From Streptomyces sp. B21-105 (GTDB lineage: Bacteria > Actinomycetota > Actinomycetes > Streptomycetales > Streptomycetaceae), in assembly GCF_036898465.1 (NCBI RefSeq), contig NZ_JARUMJ010000001.1, positions 4,402,001 to 4,466,000 of the forward strand: a stretch of DNA of 64,000 nucleotides, read 5' to 3'. A model generated the notes under the pieces. That model worked only from the letters and a program-made list of their open reading frames with translations, searched no databases and was not told where the DNA came from. Below are positions 29,709 through 37,145 of this stretch, piece after piece; within the stretch, counting starts at the first letter, position 1; each line of letters begins with the position of its first letter. Made by a program: the position numbers and the translations under genes.

Positions 29709-30995
29709 GTGACCAGGGCGATGGGCGCAGCGATGCGCCGGATCCACGTGGGCAACGCACTCAGCGCGTTCGGGCTCGGTTTCACCGTCCCGTACCTGTA
29801 CGTCTATGTGGCGCAGGTGCGTGGGCTGGGGGCCATGACGGCGGGGCTGGTGCTCGCCGTCTTCGCCGTCGCCGCGCTGATCGTGCTGCCGTTCGCCGGC
29901 CGGGCGATCGTGCGGCGCGGTCCACTGCCGGTCCTGCTCGCCGCTCTGGTCACCGCCGCGCTGGGCGCGCTGGGCCTGGGACTGGCCGGCACCGCCGCCG
30001 CCGTTCTGGCGGCCGCGGCCGCGCTCGGGGCCGGGCAGGCCGTGATGCAGCCCGCGCTGGCGACGATGATCGTGGACAGCTCGACCTCGGAGACGCGCTC
30101 GAGGGCGTTCGCGACGCAGTTCTTCCTGCAGAACCTGGGGCTCGGCGTGGGCGGGCTGATCGGCGGGCACCTCGTCGACACGACGCGGGTCGCTTCCTTC
30201 ACTCTGCTGTTCGGCATCGAGGCGGCGATGTTCCTGCTGCTGGCCGCGGTGATGTCGACGGTGCGGCTGCCGCGCGCCCCGCGCGTGGGAGACGCCCCGC
30301 AGTCCGCGCGGGGGAGCTGGAAGCAGCTGCTCGGCAACCGGGCCATGGTGCAGCTGTGTGTGCTGGGCTTCGTGCTGTTCTTCGCCTGCTACGGGCAGTT
30401 CGAGTCAGGGCTGAGCGCGTACGGGGTCGAGGCCGCGGGTATTTCGACGTCCGCGCTCGGGACCGCTCTGGCCGCCAACACGGCGATGATCGTGGTGGCG
30501 CAGTTCGCCGTGCTGAAGTTCGTGGAGCGGCAGAAGCGGTCGCGGGTGATCGCGGCGGTGGGGCTGCTCTGGGCCGTGGCGTGGGTCGTGGCGGGGTACG
30601 CCGGGCTCGGGCACGGCAGCAAGGCGATGGCGACGGCCGCGTTCGTGTCGACGTACGCGCTGTTCGGGCTGGGCGAGGCGATGCTGTCGCCGACGCTCGC
30701 GCCGCTGGTGGCCGATCTGGCTCCGGCCGGGCTGGCGGGACAGTACAACTCGGCGTTCGCCCTGGTGAAGCAGCTCGCGCTGGCTGTCGGGCCGGCGGTG
30801 GGCGGTCCGATGGGGGCTTCGCTGCACGCGCCGTACATCGTGACGTTCCTGCTGTTCTCGCTGGGGATCACCTACCTCGCGCTGCGGTTGGGGCGGCAGC
30901 TGACCGCCGTCCAGGACCAGCCGTGGCTGGTGCGCAGGCGGGTGGTGGCCCGGGGTGGGGCCGCCGCCGTGCAGCCGGTGCCCGCGGAGGCCTGA
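29709..30995 (+). CDS. MFS efflux transporter
   Basis: Proton-driven exporter of the major facilitator superfamily, 428 aa, with about 12 membrane spans (for example LVLAVFAVAALIVLPFAGRAIV and FVLFFACYGQFESGL). Conserved-type loop residues FAGRAIVRRG after span 2 fit the MFS A-motif region. I start at GTG 29709, 5 bp after GAGG; the GTG at 29703 overlaps the ribosome site. It diverges from its MarR regulator. By recall the S. coelicolor homologue (SCO4121) exports several drugs. Its last 142 bp and the following sequence are duplicated in tandem downstream. Confidence 0.9.
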   Translation: MTRAMGAAMRRIHVGNALSAFGLGFTVPYLYVYVAQVRGLGAMTAGLVLAVFAVAALIVLPFAGRAIVRRGPLPVLLAALVTAALGALGLGLAGTAAAVLAAAAALGAGQAVMQPALATMIVDSSTSETRSRAFATQFFLQNLGLGVGGLIGGHLVDTTRVASFTLLFGIEAAMFLLLAAVMSTVRLPRAPRVGDAPQSARGSWKQLLGNRAMVQLCVLGFVLFFACYGQFESGLSAYGVEAAGISTSALGTALAANTAMIVVAQFAVLKFVERQKRSRVIAAVGLLWAVAWVVAGYAGLGHGSKAMATAAFVSTYALFGLGEAMLSPTLAPLVADLAPAGLAGQYNSAFALVKQLALAVGPAVGGPMGASLHAPYIVTFLLFSLGITYLALRLGRQLTAVQDQPWLVRRRVVARGGAAAVQPVPAEA

Positions 30996-31196
30996 GGCGC
31001 TTCGCGCGGAGCGCGCCCACCGCGGGTTCTCGCTGGGGATCACCTACCTCGCGCTGCGGTTGGGGCGGCAGCTGACCGCCGTCCAGGACCAGCCGTGGCT
31101 GGTGCGCAGGCGGGTGGTGGCCCGGGGTGGGGCCGCCGCCGTGCAGCCGGTGCCCGCGGAGGCCTGAGGCGCTTCGCGCGGAGCGCGCCCACCGCG
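30854..31196 (+). repeat. Two-copy 172-bp tandem duplication of the MFS 3' end
   Basis: Bases 30854-31024 recur at 31026-31196 with an offset of exactly 172 bp and no mismatch that I can see. The unit spans the last 142 bp of the pump gene including its stop and about 30 bp beyond. The original gene is intact; the second copy is a dead 3' fragment. Confidence 0.93.
31026..31167 (+). pseudogene. 3' fragment of the MFS gene created by tandem duplication
   Basis: Identical to the final 47 codons of the pump (from SLGITYLALRLGRQL to PVPAEA and stop). It has no promoter or start of its own, so no product is expected. Confidence 0.88.
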
Positions 31197-31202
31197 CGGG
31201 GA

Positions 31203-31237
31203 GAGGCGGCCGTCGTCCCGAGAACGACGGCCGCCTC
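31203..31237. terminator. Hairpin between MFS and methyltransferase genes
   Basis: Perfect 14-bp arms (31203-31216 and 31224-31237) with a 7-base loop, directly after the duplicated block. It lies between convergent genes and can terminate both. Confidence 0.8.
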
Positions 31238-31260
31238 GCCCCGTGCGTTCGTGCGTTCGC

Positions 31261-32058
31261 TCAGCGGATCGCGGTCACCAGGGTCGCCGTGAAGGGGAAG
31301 GTGGTCGTCGATGCGGGGAGCCGCGCGCGGATCGCCTCGGCGGCCCGTGTGAGGGCCTCGTCGCCCGCGGTGTCGACGAGCGTCTGGCCCCAGGGGATCG
31401 AGGAGAGGTGGCCGGCGATGTAGTCCTCCAGTGGGGGGAGGCCGATGGCGAAGGTGAGGTCGCGGCGGGCCGTGGAGCGGAAGCCGGCGCGGTCGAGGGC
31501 GGCGGTCACCCGGCCCGGGGCCTGGAACGCGGCCCGGAAGACCGCCGCCGCCTCCTGGCCGTCGTGCTCCTCGAGAGTCCGGTACTGGGCCAGGAAGTAC
31601 GGGGAGTCGTCCAGCCCGGACCAGAGCGTGGCGGCGAAGCGGCCACCGGGGCGGGTGACCCTGGCCGTCTCGGTCAGGGCGGCGTCGAGGTCGGGGAAGA
31701 ACTGGGCTCCCTGCTGGCAGAGGACGGCGTCGAAGGTCGCGTCGGGGTAGGGCAGGTCGTCGGCGGGGGCGGCGGTGAACTCGATGTCCGGGTAGAGGCG
31801 CGGGTGGCACGCCTGGGCGATCTTGAGCATGGCCTCGTCGAGGTCCGTGCCGGCGACCCGGCCGGTGGGGCCGGCCTGTGCGGCGGCGGCGCGGGCCGCG
31901 AAGCCGGTGCCGCAGGCGAGGTCGAGGACGGTGGCGCCGGGGAAGAGGTCCGCGGCGTCCACGAGTGCGGTGACGAAGGGCGCCATGAGGGGCGCGACGT
32001 AGTGTTCGTAGCGCTCGGGGGCGCTTCCCTTGAGGTGAAAGCCCGTTGCGTCTGCCAT
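31261..32058 (-). CDS. SAM-dependent methyltransferase, class I
   Basis: A 265-residue methyltransferase of the UbiE/Methyltransf_11 type. Motif I VLDLACGTGFAAR (SAM binding) is near residue 44, motif II GTDLDEAML, motif IV DAVLCQQGAQFFPD and post-motif RVTRPGGRFAATLW. The acceptor is unknown. The start ATG 32058 gives MADATGFHLKGSAPERYEHYVAP. It is convergent with the MFS gene and has no obvious partner. Confidence 0.88.
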   Translation of the reverse strand: MADATGFHLKGSAPERYEHYVAPLMAPFVTALVDAADLFPGATVLDLACGTGFAARAAAAQAGPTGRVAGTDLDEAMLKIAQACHPRLYPDIEFTAAPADDLPYPDATFDAVLCQQGAQFFPDLDAALTETARVTRPGGRFAATLWSGLDDSPYFLAQYRTLEEHDGQEAAAVFRAAFQAPGRVTAALDRAGFRSTARRDLTFAIGLPPLEDYIAGHLSSIPWGQTLVDTAGDEALTRAAEAIRARLPASTTTFPFTATLVTAIR

Positions 32059-32201
32059 GCAGAGCTAGTAGCACCGGGGGGCGTGTTCGCCTAGGTGCCG
32101 CGCGCGGGGACGGCTTGTTCGGCTGCTTCCGTGCGCTGGTTTTCCGTCAGCCGTTCATGGCGTTACGGCAGTCGTGCGGGATCGTTTCGGGCAGCCTTGC
32201 G

Positions 32202-32239
32202 TGGTCATGCCGTCAGCGTTGCATGGTCATGCCGTCAGC
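32202..32239. repeat. Short tandem repeat, 22-bp unit
   Basis: TGGTCATGCCGTCAGC occurs at 32202-32217 and 32224-32239 in the non-coding gap behind the phosphatase gene. No function is evident. Confidence 0.85.
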
Positions 32240-32269
32240 CGTGTTTGTCGTTCTGGCAGCCGTGCGGTG

Positions 32270-33919
32270 TCAGTCCGTCGGTTTCGGCAGGACGAACTCG
32301 CACCAGACCGCTTTGCCGCCGCCCGGAGTGCGTCTGCTGCCCCAGTGGGAGGCGATGGTGGCGACGATGGCGATGCCGCGGCCGGACTCGTCTCCCGGTT
32401 CCGCGCGGCGGCGGCGCGGCAGGTGGTCGTCGCCGTCGGTGACTTCGATGATCAGGCGTCGGTCGGTGCGGCGCAGCCGTAGTCGCATGGGCGGGATGCC
32501 GTGCTGGAGCGAGTTGGCGACCAGTTCGCTGGTGGCGAGGACGCCCAGGTCGTGCAGGTCGGCGGGGAAGCGCCAGCTGGTGAGGACGCCCGAGGCGAAG
32601 GCACGCGCGCGTGGGGCCGCTTCGACTCCGCCGAGGAGCTCCAGGGCCGCGTTGCGGAACAGTTCTCTGTCCGGTCCGGTGCGGGCGGGGTGCTGGAGGA
32701 CGAGGACGGCGACGTCGTCGTCGTGGTCGGCGGTGACGCCGGCCGACCGGACGAGGCGGTCGCAGACGACCTGGGGGGTGCCCGTGGCGCCGGCCAAGGC
32801 GCGCTCCAGGGCGGCGATGCCTTCGTCCAGGTCTTCGTTACGGCGCTCCACCAGGCCGTCGGTGTAGAGGACGGCCGTCGAGCCGGGGCCGAGCGGGATC
32901 GAGCCGGAGGCGTGCATCCAGCCGCCGGTGCCGAGGGGCGGGCCGGTGGGCTCGTCGGCGCGCAGGACGGTGCCCTGGTCGTCGCGGACGAGGATGGGCA
33001 GGTGGCCCGCGGAGGCGTACACCAGGCGGCCCTCGTTGGGGTCGTGGATGGCGTACACGCAGGTGGCGATCTGGTTGGCGTCGATCTCCATGGCGAGGCC
33101 GTCGAGGAGCTGGAGCACCTCGTGCGGGGGCAGGTCGAGGCGGGCGTACGCCCGGACGGCTGTCCGCAGTTGGCCCATGACCGCGGCCGCGCGGACGCCG
33201 CGGCCCATGACGTCGCCGATGACGAGGGCGGTGCGGCCGCCGCCGAGGGTGATGACGTCGTACCAGTCGCCGCCGACCGCGGCTTCGGTGCCGCCGGGCT
33301 GGTAGGTGGCGGCGATGCGCAGGTCGTCGGGCTCTTCGAGCTCCTGGGGCAGGAGGGAGCGCTGGAGCGTGACGGCGGTCTCGCGCTGGCGGCGTTCGCT
33401 GGTCCTGAGGCGTTCGGCGGCCTCCGCGTGGTCGGTGACGTCGGTGGCGAAGATCAGGACCGCGCCTTCGCCGTTGTCCTCGGCGGCCGGGGTGCAGGTG
33501 AAGGTGTAGTGGCGGCCGTCGGGGGCCTTGCGCGACTTCAGGGTGCGGGGCTTGCCGCTGCGCAACGCCTGGTCCAGCAGGGGCAGGAGGCCGAGGTCGC
33601 GGAGTTCGGGCAGGGCTTCGGCGGCCGGTTCGCCGCAGCGGCGTGCGCCGAAGGCCGCCTTGAAGGCGTCGTTGACGTAGGCGAGGCGGTGGCTGGGGCC
33701 GTGGACGAGGGCCACGAGGGCCGGGACGCGGTCGAGGACCTCACGCACCGGGAGTTCGTCGACGGCGGGTACGGGCGGCGCGTCGGTGAGTTGTTCGGCG
33801 CGGGCCGCGGGCACGGAGCCCTCGCTGCGTCGGTCCGTGGTGGTGACCGGGTGCTCGGCCCGCGCGGCGGCGCGGCGCTGTGTTCCGGGGAGCCGGGCGC
33901 TCCAGCGCGTGAAGTTCAC
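32270..33919 (-). CDS. SpoIIE-type PP2C phosphatase with PAS and RsbW-like kinase domains
   Basis: Multidomain signalling protein of 549 aa. Residues about 55-165 form a PAS sensor (VPALVALVHGPSHRLAYVNDAF...ATDVTDHAEA). Residues about 195-405 form a SpoIIE PP2C domain with metal-binding Asp218 (GGDWYDV), Asp236 (GDVMGRG) and the later LYTDGLVERR and HDDDVAVLVL. Residues about 420-549 form an RsbW-like ATPase/kinase domain (TSELVANSLQHG N-box; DESGRGIAIVATIASHWG G-box). Such proteins act on anti-sigma antagonists and are numerous in Streptomyces. I start at GTG 33919 (VNFTRWSARL), preceded by AGGCAAGGA; the open frame further upstream is Pro/Arg-rich noise. Confidence 0.9.
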   Translation of the reverse strand: MNFTRWSARLPGTQRRAAARAEHPVTTTDRRSEGSVPAARAEQLTDAPPVPAVDELPVREVLDRVPALVALVHGPSHRLAYVNDAFKAAFGARRCGEPAAEALPELRDLGLLPLLDQALRSGKPRTLKSRKAPDGRHYTFTCTPAAEDNGEGAVLIFATDVTDHAEAAERLRTSERRQRETAVTLQRSLLPQELEEPDDLRIAATYQPGGTEAAVGGDWYDVITLGGGRTALVIGDVMGRGVRAAAVMGQLRTAVRAYARLDLPPHEVLQLLDGLAMEIDANQIATCVYAIHDPNEGRLVYASAGHLPILVRDDQGTVLRADEPTGPPLGTGGWMHASGSIPLGPGSTAVLYTDGLVERRNEDLDEGIAALERALAGATGTPQVVCDRLVRSAGVTADHDDDVAVLVLQHPARTGPDRELFRNAALELLGGVEAAPRARAFASGVLTSWRFPADLHDLGVLATSELVANSLQHGIPPMRLRLRRTDRRLIIEVTDGDDHLPRRRRAEPGDESGRGIAIVATIASHWGSRRTPGGGKAVWCEFVLPKPTD

Positions 33920-34307
33920 GAATCCTTGCCTCGTGTAGTCGTCGTCGGCCGGCTCCGGGCCCGGCCTGCTCCGGGGGCCGCGCGGCGGTGGCCGCACATT
34001 GTTGCAGCACCCGGGGTGTGGAGCTGGTGGGGACGGCCTGCTGGGTTCGGCGGGAGCCTGCGCCGGCCCGCCGTGGTTCTGGAAGGGGTTGTGAAGGGCT
34101 CGGAGGGGGCGTGGAAGGGGGCGGGACGGAGGCGGGGGGTGTCTGGGGCGGGTCGTGAGCGGCTGGGGATGGGCTCGGCATGGGCTCGGGCGCTCGGGAT
34201 CGGGCAGGGAGCAGGGAGCAGGGAGCAGGGAGCAGTTTGGCAGTGTGACCGCCGTCCGGGCCGACATTCGTCAGACGTCGGGGTGGCCCGTGGAGTTCCT
34301 GTTTCGG
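33920..34307. other. 388-bp gap between ndh and the phosphatase gene
   Basis: G-rich, low-complexity DNA with no credible reading frame. It holds the heptamer repeat at 34204-34235 and should carry the phosphatase promoter near its left end; no clear -10/-35 was recognised. Confidence 0.5.
34204..34235. repeat. Heptanucleotide tandem repeat (GCAGGGA)4
   Basis: Four perfect copies of GCAGGGA plus GCAG. A slippage-prone microsatellite in the intergenic gap. Confidence 0.95.
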
Positions 34308-35687
34308 TCAGGACGACCCGTTCGGGTCGCCGGAAGACTCTTCAGAAGGCTTTCCACCGGCAGCGAGTTCGAACTCCGCGCGAGGATGCTCGAGTGATCC
34401 GAGCGAGACGATCTCGCGTTTGAAGAGCCCGGAGAGGGTCCACTCGGCGAGCACGCGCATCTTGCGGTTGACGGTGGGCACGCGGCTGAGGTGGTACGCG
34501 CGGTGCATGAACCAGGCCGGGTAGCCCTTGAGCTTGCGTCCGTAGACGTGGGCGACGCCTTTGTGGAGCCCGAGTGAGGCGACCGAGCCGACGTATTTGT
34601 GGGCGTACGTCTGCAGGGGTTCGCCGCGCAGGGAGCGCACGATGTTGTCCGCGAGGACCTTGGCCTGGCGGACGGCGTGCTGGGCGTTGGGCGCGGTCTC
34701 CCTGCCGGGCTCGTCGACGGTGACGTCGGGGACGGCCGCGGTGTCCCCGGCGGCCCACGCGTGCGTGACGCCGTCGACGGTCAGCTGGGGGGTGCATTTC
34801 AGCCGCCCTCGTTCGCTCAGCGGGAGGTCGGTGGCGGCGAGGAGCGGGTGGGGTTTGACGCCGGCCGTCCACACGACCGTGCGGGTGGGGAAGCGGGCGC
34901 CGTCGCTGAGGACCGCGACCCGGCCGGCACAGGAGTCCAGGCGGGTGTTCAGGCGTACGTCGATGTTGCGGCGGCGCAGTTCACTGACCGTGTAGCGGCC
35001 GAGGTCGGCGCCGACCTCGGGCAGGATCCGGTCGGAGGCCTCGACCAGGATCCACTTCATGTCGTCGGGCTGGACGTTGTGGTAGTAGCGCGTGGTGTAA
35101 CGGGCCATGTCCTCCAGCTCGCCGAGCGCTTCCACGCCCGCGTAGCCGCCGCCGACGAAGACGAAGGTGAGGGCCGCGTCGCGGATGGCGGGGTCGCGCG
35201 TGGAGGAGGCGATGTCCATCTGCTCGATCACGTGGTTGCGCAGCCCGATCGCCTCTTCGACGGTCTTGAAGCCGATGGCGTAGTCGGCGAGCCCGGGGAT
35301 GGGCAGGGTGCGGGAGACCGAGCCGGGCGCGAGGACGATCTCGTCGTACGTCAGCTGCTGGGGGCCGGCCCCCTCCTCCTCGGTGGCGAGGGTGGTGAAG
35401 GTGGCGGTGCGTTTGGCGTGGTCAACGGCGGTGACCTCGCCGACCACGACCCGGCAGTGGGGCAGGACGCGACGCAGCGGCACGACGACGTGCCGGGGGG
35501 AGATGGACCCCGCGGCCGCCTCGGGGAGGAAGGGTTGGTAGGTCATGTACGGGTCGGGGGTGACGACCGTGATCTCGGCCTCGCCGCGGCCCAGTTCCTG
35601 TTTCAGCCTCCGCTGGAGCCGCAGGGCCGTGTACATCCCGACGTAGCCGCCGCCGACAACGAGAATGCGCGCACGTTCCTTCACCAT
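34308..35687 (-). CDS. ndh: Type II NADH dehydrogenase (NDH-2)
   Basis: Non-proton-pumping NADH:menaquinone oxidoreductase on the inner face of the membrane. The 459-residue protein has an FAD-binding Rossmann motif RILVVGGGYVGMYTALRL near residue 7, an NADH-binding motif FVFVGGGYAGVEALGEL near 165, the quinone-site/FAD motif HAWAAGDTAAVPD and the NDH-2 segment APNAQHAVRQAKVLADNI. The amphipathic C terminus (LSGLFKREIVSLGSLEHP) is typical for membrane attachment. The ATG at 35687 gives MVKERARILVVGGG. It diverges from atrA across 381 bp. By recall this is S. coelicolor SCO4119. Confidence 0.92.
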   Translation of the reverse strand: MVKERARILVVGGGYVGMYTALRLQRRLKQELGRGEAEITVVTPDPYMTYQPFLPEAAAGSISPRHVVVPLRRVLPHCRVVVGEVTAVDHAKRTATFTTLATEEEGAGPQQLTYDEIVLAPGSVSRTLPIPGLADYAIGFKTVEEAIGLRNHVIEQMDIASSTRDPAIRDAALTFVFVGGGYAGVEALGELEDMARYTTRYYHNVQPDDMKWILVEASDRILPEVGADLGRYTVSELRRRNIDVRLNTRLDSCAGRVAVLSDGARFPTRTVVWTAGVKPHPLLAATDLPLSERGRLKCTPQLTVDGVTHAWAAGDTAAVPDVTVDEPGRETAPNAQHAVRQAKVLADNIVRSLRGEPLQTYAHKYVGSVASLGLHKGVAHVYGRKLKGYPAWFMHRAYHLSRVPTVNRKMRVLAEWTLSGLFKREIVSLGSLEHPRAEFELAAGGKPSEESSGDPNGSS

Positions 35688-36068
35688 CCCATGACGCACC
35701 CGGCGCTTGCGTTTGTCCACAGCCTCGACAATTTGTGTGACCGCGAGTCGGGTGGCCGAGGGGTTGGCCGAAACATCGGAGTGCGGGACAGATGCGCAGG
35801 TCAGGTAACGCGTACCGGGGTGCGGGTGGGGGTGCATTCGGGACGTATGCACCCCGTACTCCGATCGGGGGTCGCTCCGTGCGGAACGTGCCCCTTCTGA
35901 ATTGACTCTCTCTCAACTATGTTCGTGGGACGACGGGGTGTCAGGGGGGAAGCGCTCTGCGGGTCTGCGACGGGCGGGCCCGGAGCGGCCGTCCCCTGTG
36001 TTCCACGCCCCGGCTTTCGATGGCGGGGAAAGTCTCCGGGGGGAGACGTCATTACCGGGGGATTATTC
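35688..36068. other. 381-bp divergent promoter region ndh / atrA
   Basis: Contains both promoters. TTTGTGTGACCGCGAG near 35740 resembles half of a Rex (redox) site but lacks the second half. No confident operator could be assigned and no gene is seen. Confidence 0.4.
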
Positions 36069-36851
36069 ATGCACATGCAGAATTCGCATTGGTCGTCGAC
36101 GTCGTCCACGTCGGCCCTCGCGCCCGGCGGCGCGGTCGGGACGGCACTGGGCGGCGGACGCGGAGAGGGCGCGCGGACAGCGCCGCTGCGCGTGGACGCA
36201 CAGCGCAACCTGGAACACGTACTGCGGGCGGCGCGCGAGGTGTTCGGCGAGCTGGGCTACGGCGCGCCGATGGAGGACGTGGCGCGGCGCGCGCGGGTCG
36301 GTGTCGGCACGGTGTACCGGCGTTTCCCGAGCAAGGACGTGCTGGTCCGGCGGATAGCCGAGGAGGAGACCTCCCGGCTGACGGACCAGGCGCGCTCGGC
36401 GCTCGGGCAGGAGGACGAGCCGTGGTCGGCGCTGTCGCGCTTCCTGCGGACGTCCGTGGCGTCCGGCGCCGGGCGGCTGCTGCCGCCGCAGGTGCTGCGG
36501 GTCGGCGTCGCGGAGGACGACGTGGCGGGCGTGGAAGGCGTGCCGGCCGAGACGGCGCGGGTGCCGCAGCAGCGGAGCCAGTCGGGCTCCGGTGAGCTGC
36601 GGATCGTCAACGAGGACGGCACGACGGCGGCCGTCGACGACACCGGGGCGACGGCGTTGCTCGAGGTGGTGGGCCGGCTCGTGGATCGGGCGCGGGAGGC
36701 GGGCGAACTGCGCGCCGACGTGTCCGTGTCGGATGTGCTGCTGGTCATTGCGACGGCGGCGCCCTCGCTGCCGGATCCGGCGCAGCAGGCGGCGGCCTCG
36801 GCGCGACTGCTGGACATCCTGTTGGAGGGTCTGCGCTCGCGGCCTTCCTGA
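36069..36851 (+). CDS. atrA: TetR-family regulator AtrA
   Basis: A 260-residue TetR regulator. The helix-turn-helix spans about residues 42-88 (NLEHVLRAAREVFGELGYGAPMEDVARRARVG, then VGTVYRRFPSKDVLV); the rest is the ligand-binding helical domain with long Ala/Gly/Val-rich helices. The position next to ndh matches S. coelicolor SCO4118 (AtrA), known as an activator of actII-ORF4 and a link between GlcNAc metabolism and antibiotic production; identity is by synteny and recall. I start at ATG 36069, 7 bp after GGGGG; a second ATG follows at 36075. A terminator hairpin follows. Confidence 0.85.
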   Translation: MHMQNSHWSSTSSTSALAPGGAVGTALGGGRGEGARTAPLRVDAQRNLEHVLRAAREVFGELGYGAPMEDVARRARVGVGTVYRRFPSKDVLVRRIAEEETSRLTDQARSALGQEDEPWSALSRFLRTSVASGAGRLLPPQVLRVGVAEDDVAGVEGVPAETARVPQQRSQSGSGELRIVNEDGTTAAVDDTGATALLEVVGRLVDRAREAGELRADVSVSDVLLVIATAAPSLPDPAQQAAASARLLDILLEGLRSRPS

Positions 36852-36879
36852 CGCCTTCCTGACTCGTGAGGGTGACGGG

Positions 36880-36907
36880 GTGCGGGGGCCCGAGTGGGCC
36901 CCCGCAC
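36880..36907 (+). terminator. Terminator hairpin after atrA
   Basis: Perfect 12-bp arms (36880-36891 and 36896-36907), GC-rich, 4-base loop, about 30 bp past the atrA stop. Confidence 0.88.
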
Positions 36908-37145
36908 TCTGTTCACCACGGCCACCGTACCGGGGCGTTCCGGATGTGCGACCCAACTCTCGTGTACTACAAGGCCGTTGGGTCTTCCTCCTCGGGGGTG
37001 GGGCCTTGGTGCCGGACCGCGACGGATCCTCACGGACCAGTGGTCGGCCCGTCCGACGGGGTCCTGACCGAAAGCCGATATGGCACTCTGACCCGGTGGT
37101 CGGGACGGGCGGAACGGGCGGGGCAGACGGCGGGAGTCCTCCGCG

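Noticed and set aside
32095..32269. Short plus-strand frames starting near 32095 and 32174
   Set aside because: They run antisense into the phosphatase gene and contain repeat-derived sequence, without ribosome sites.
35730..35760. Rex operator upstream of ndh
   Set aside because: Only one half resembles TGTGAAC; the opposite half is missing, so it is not reported as a site.
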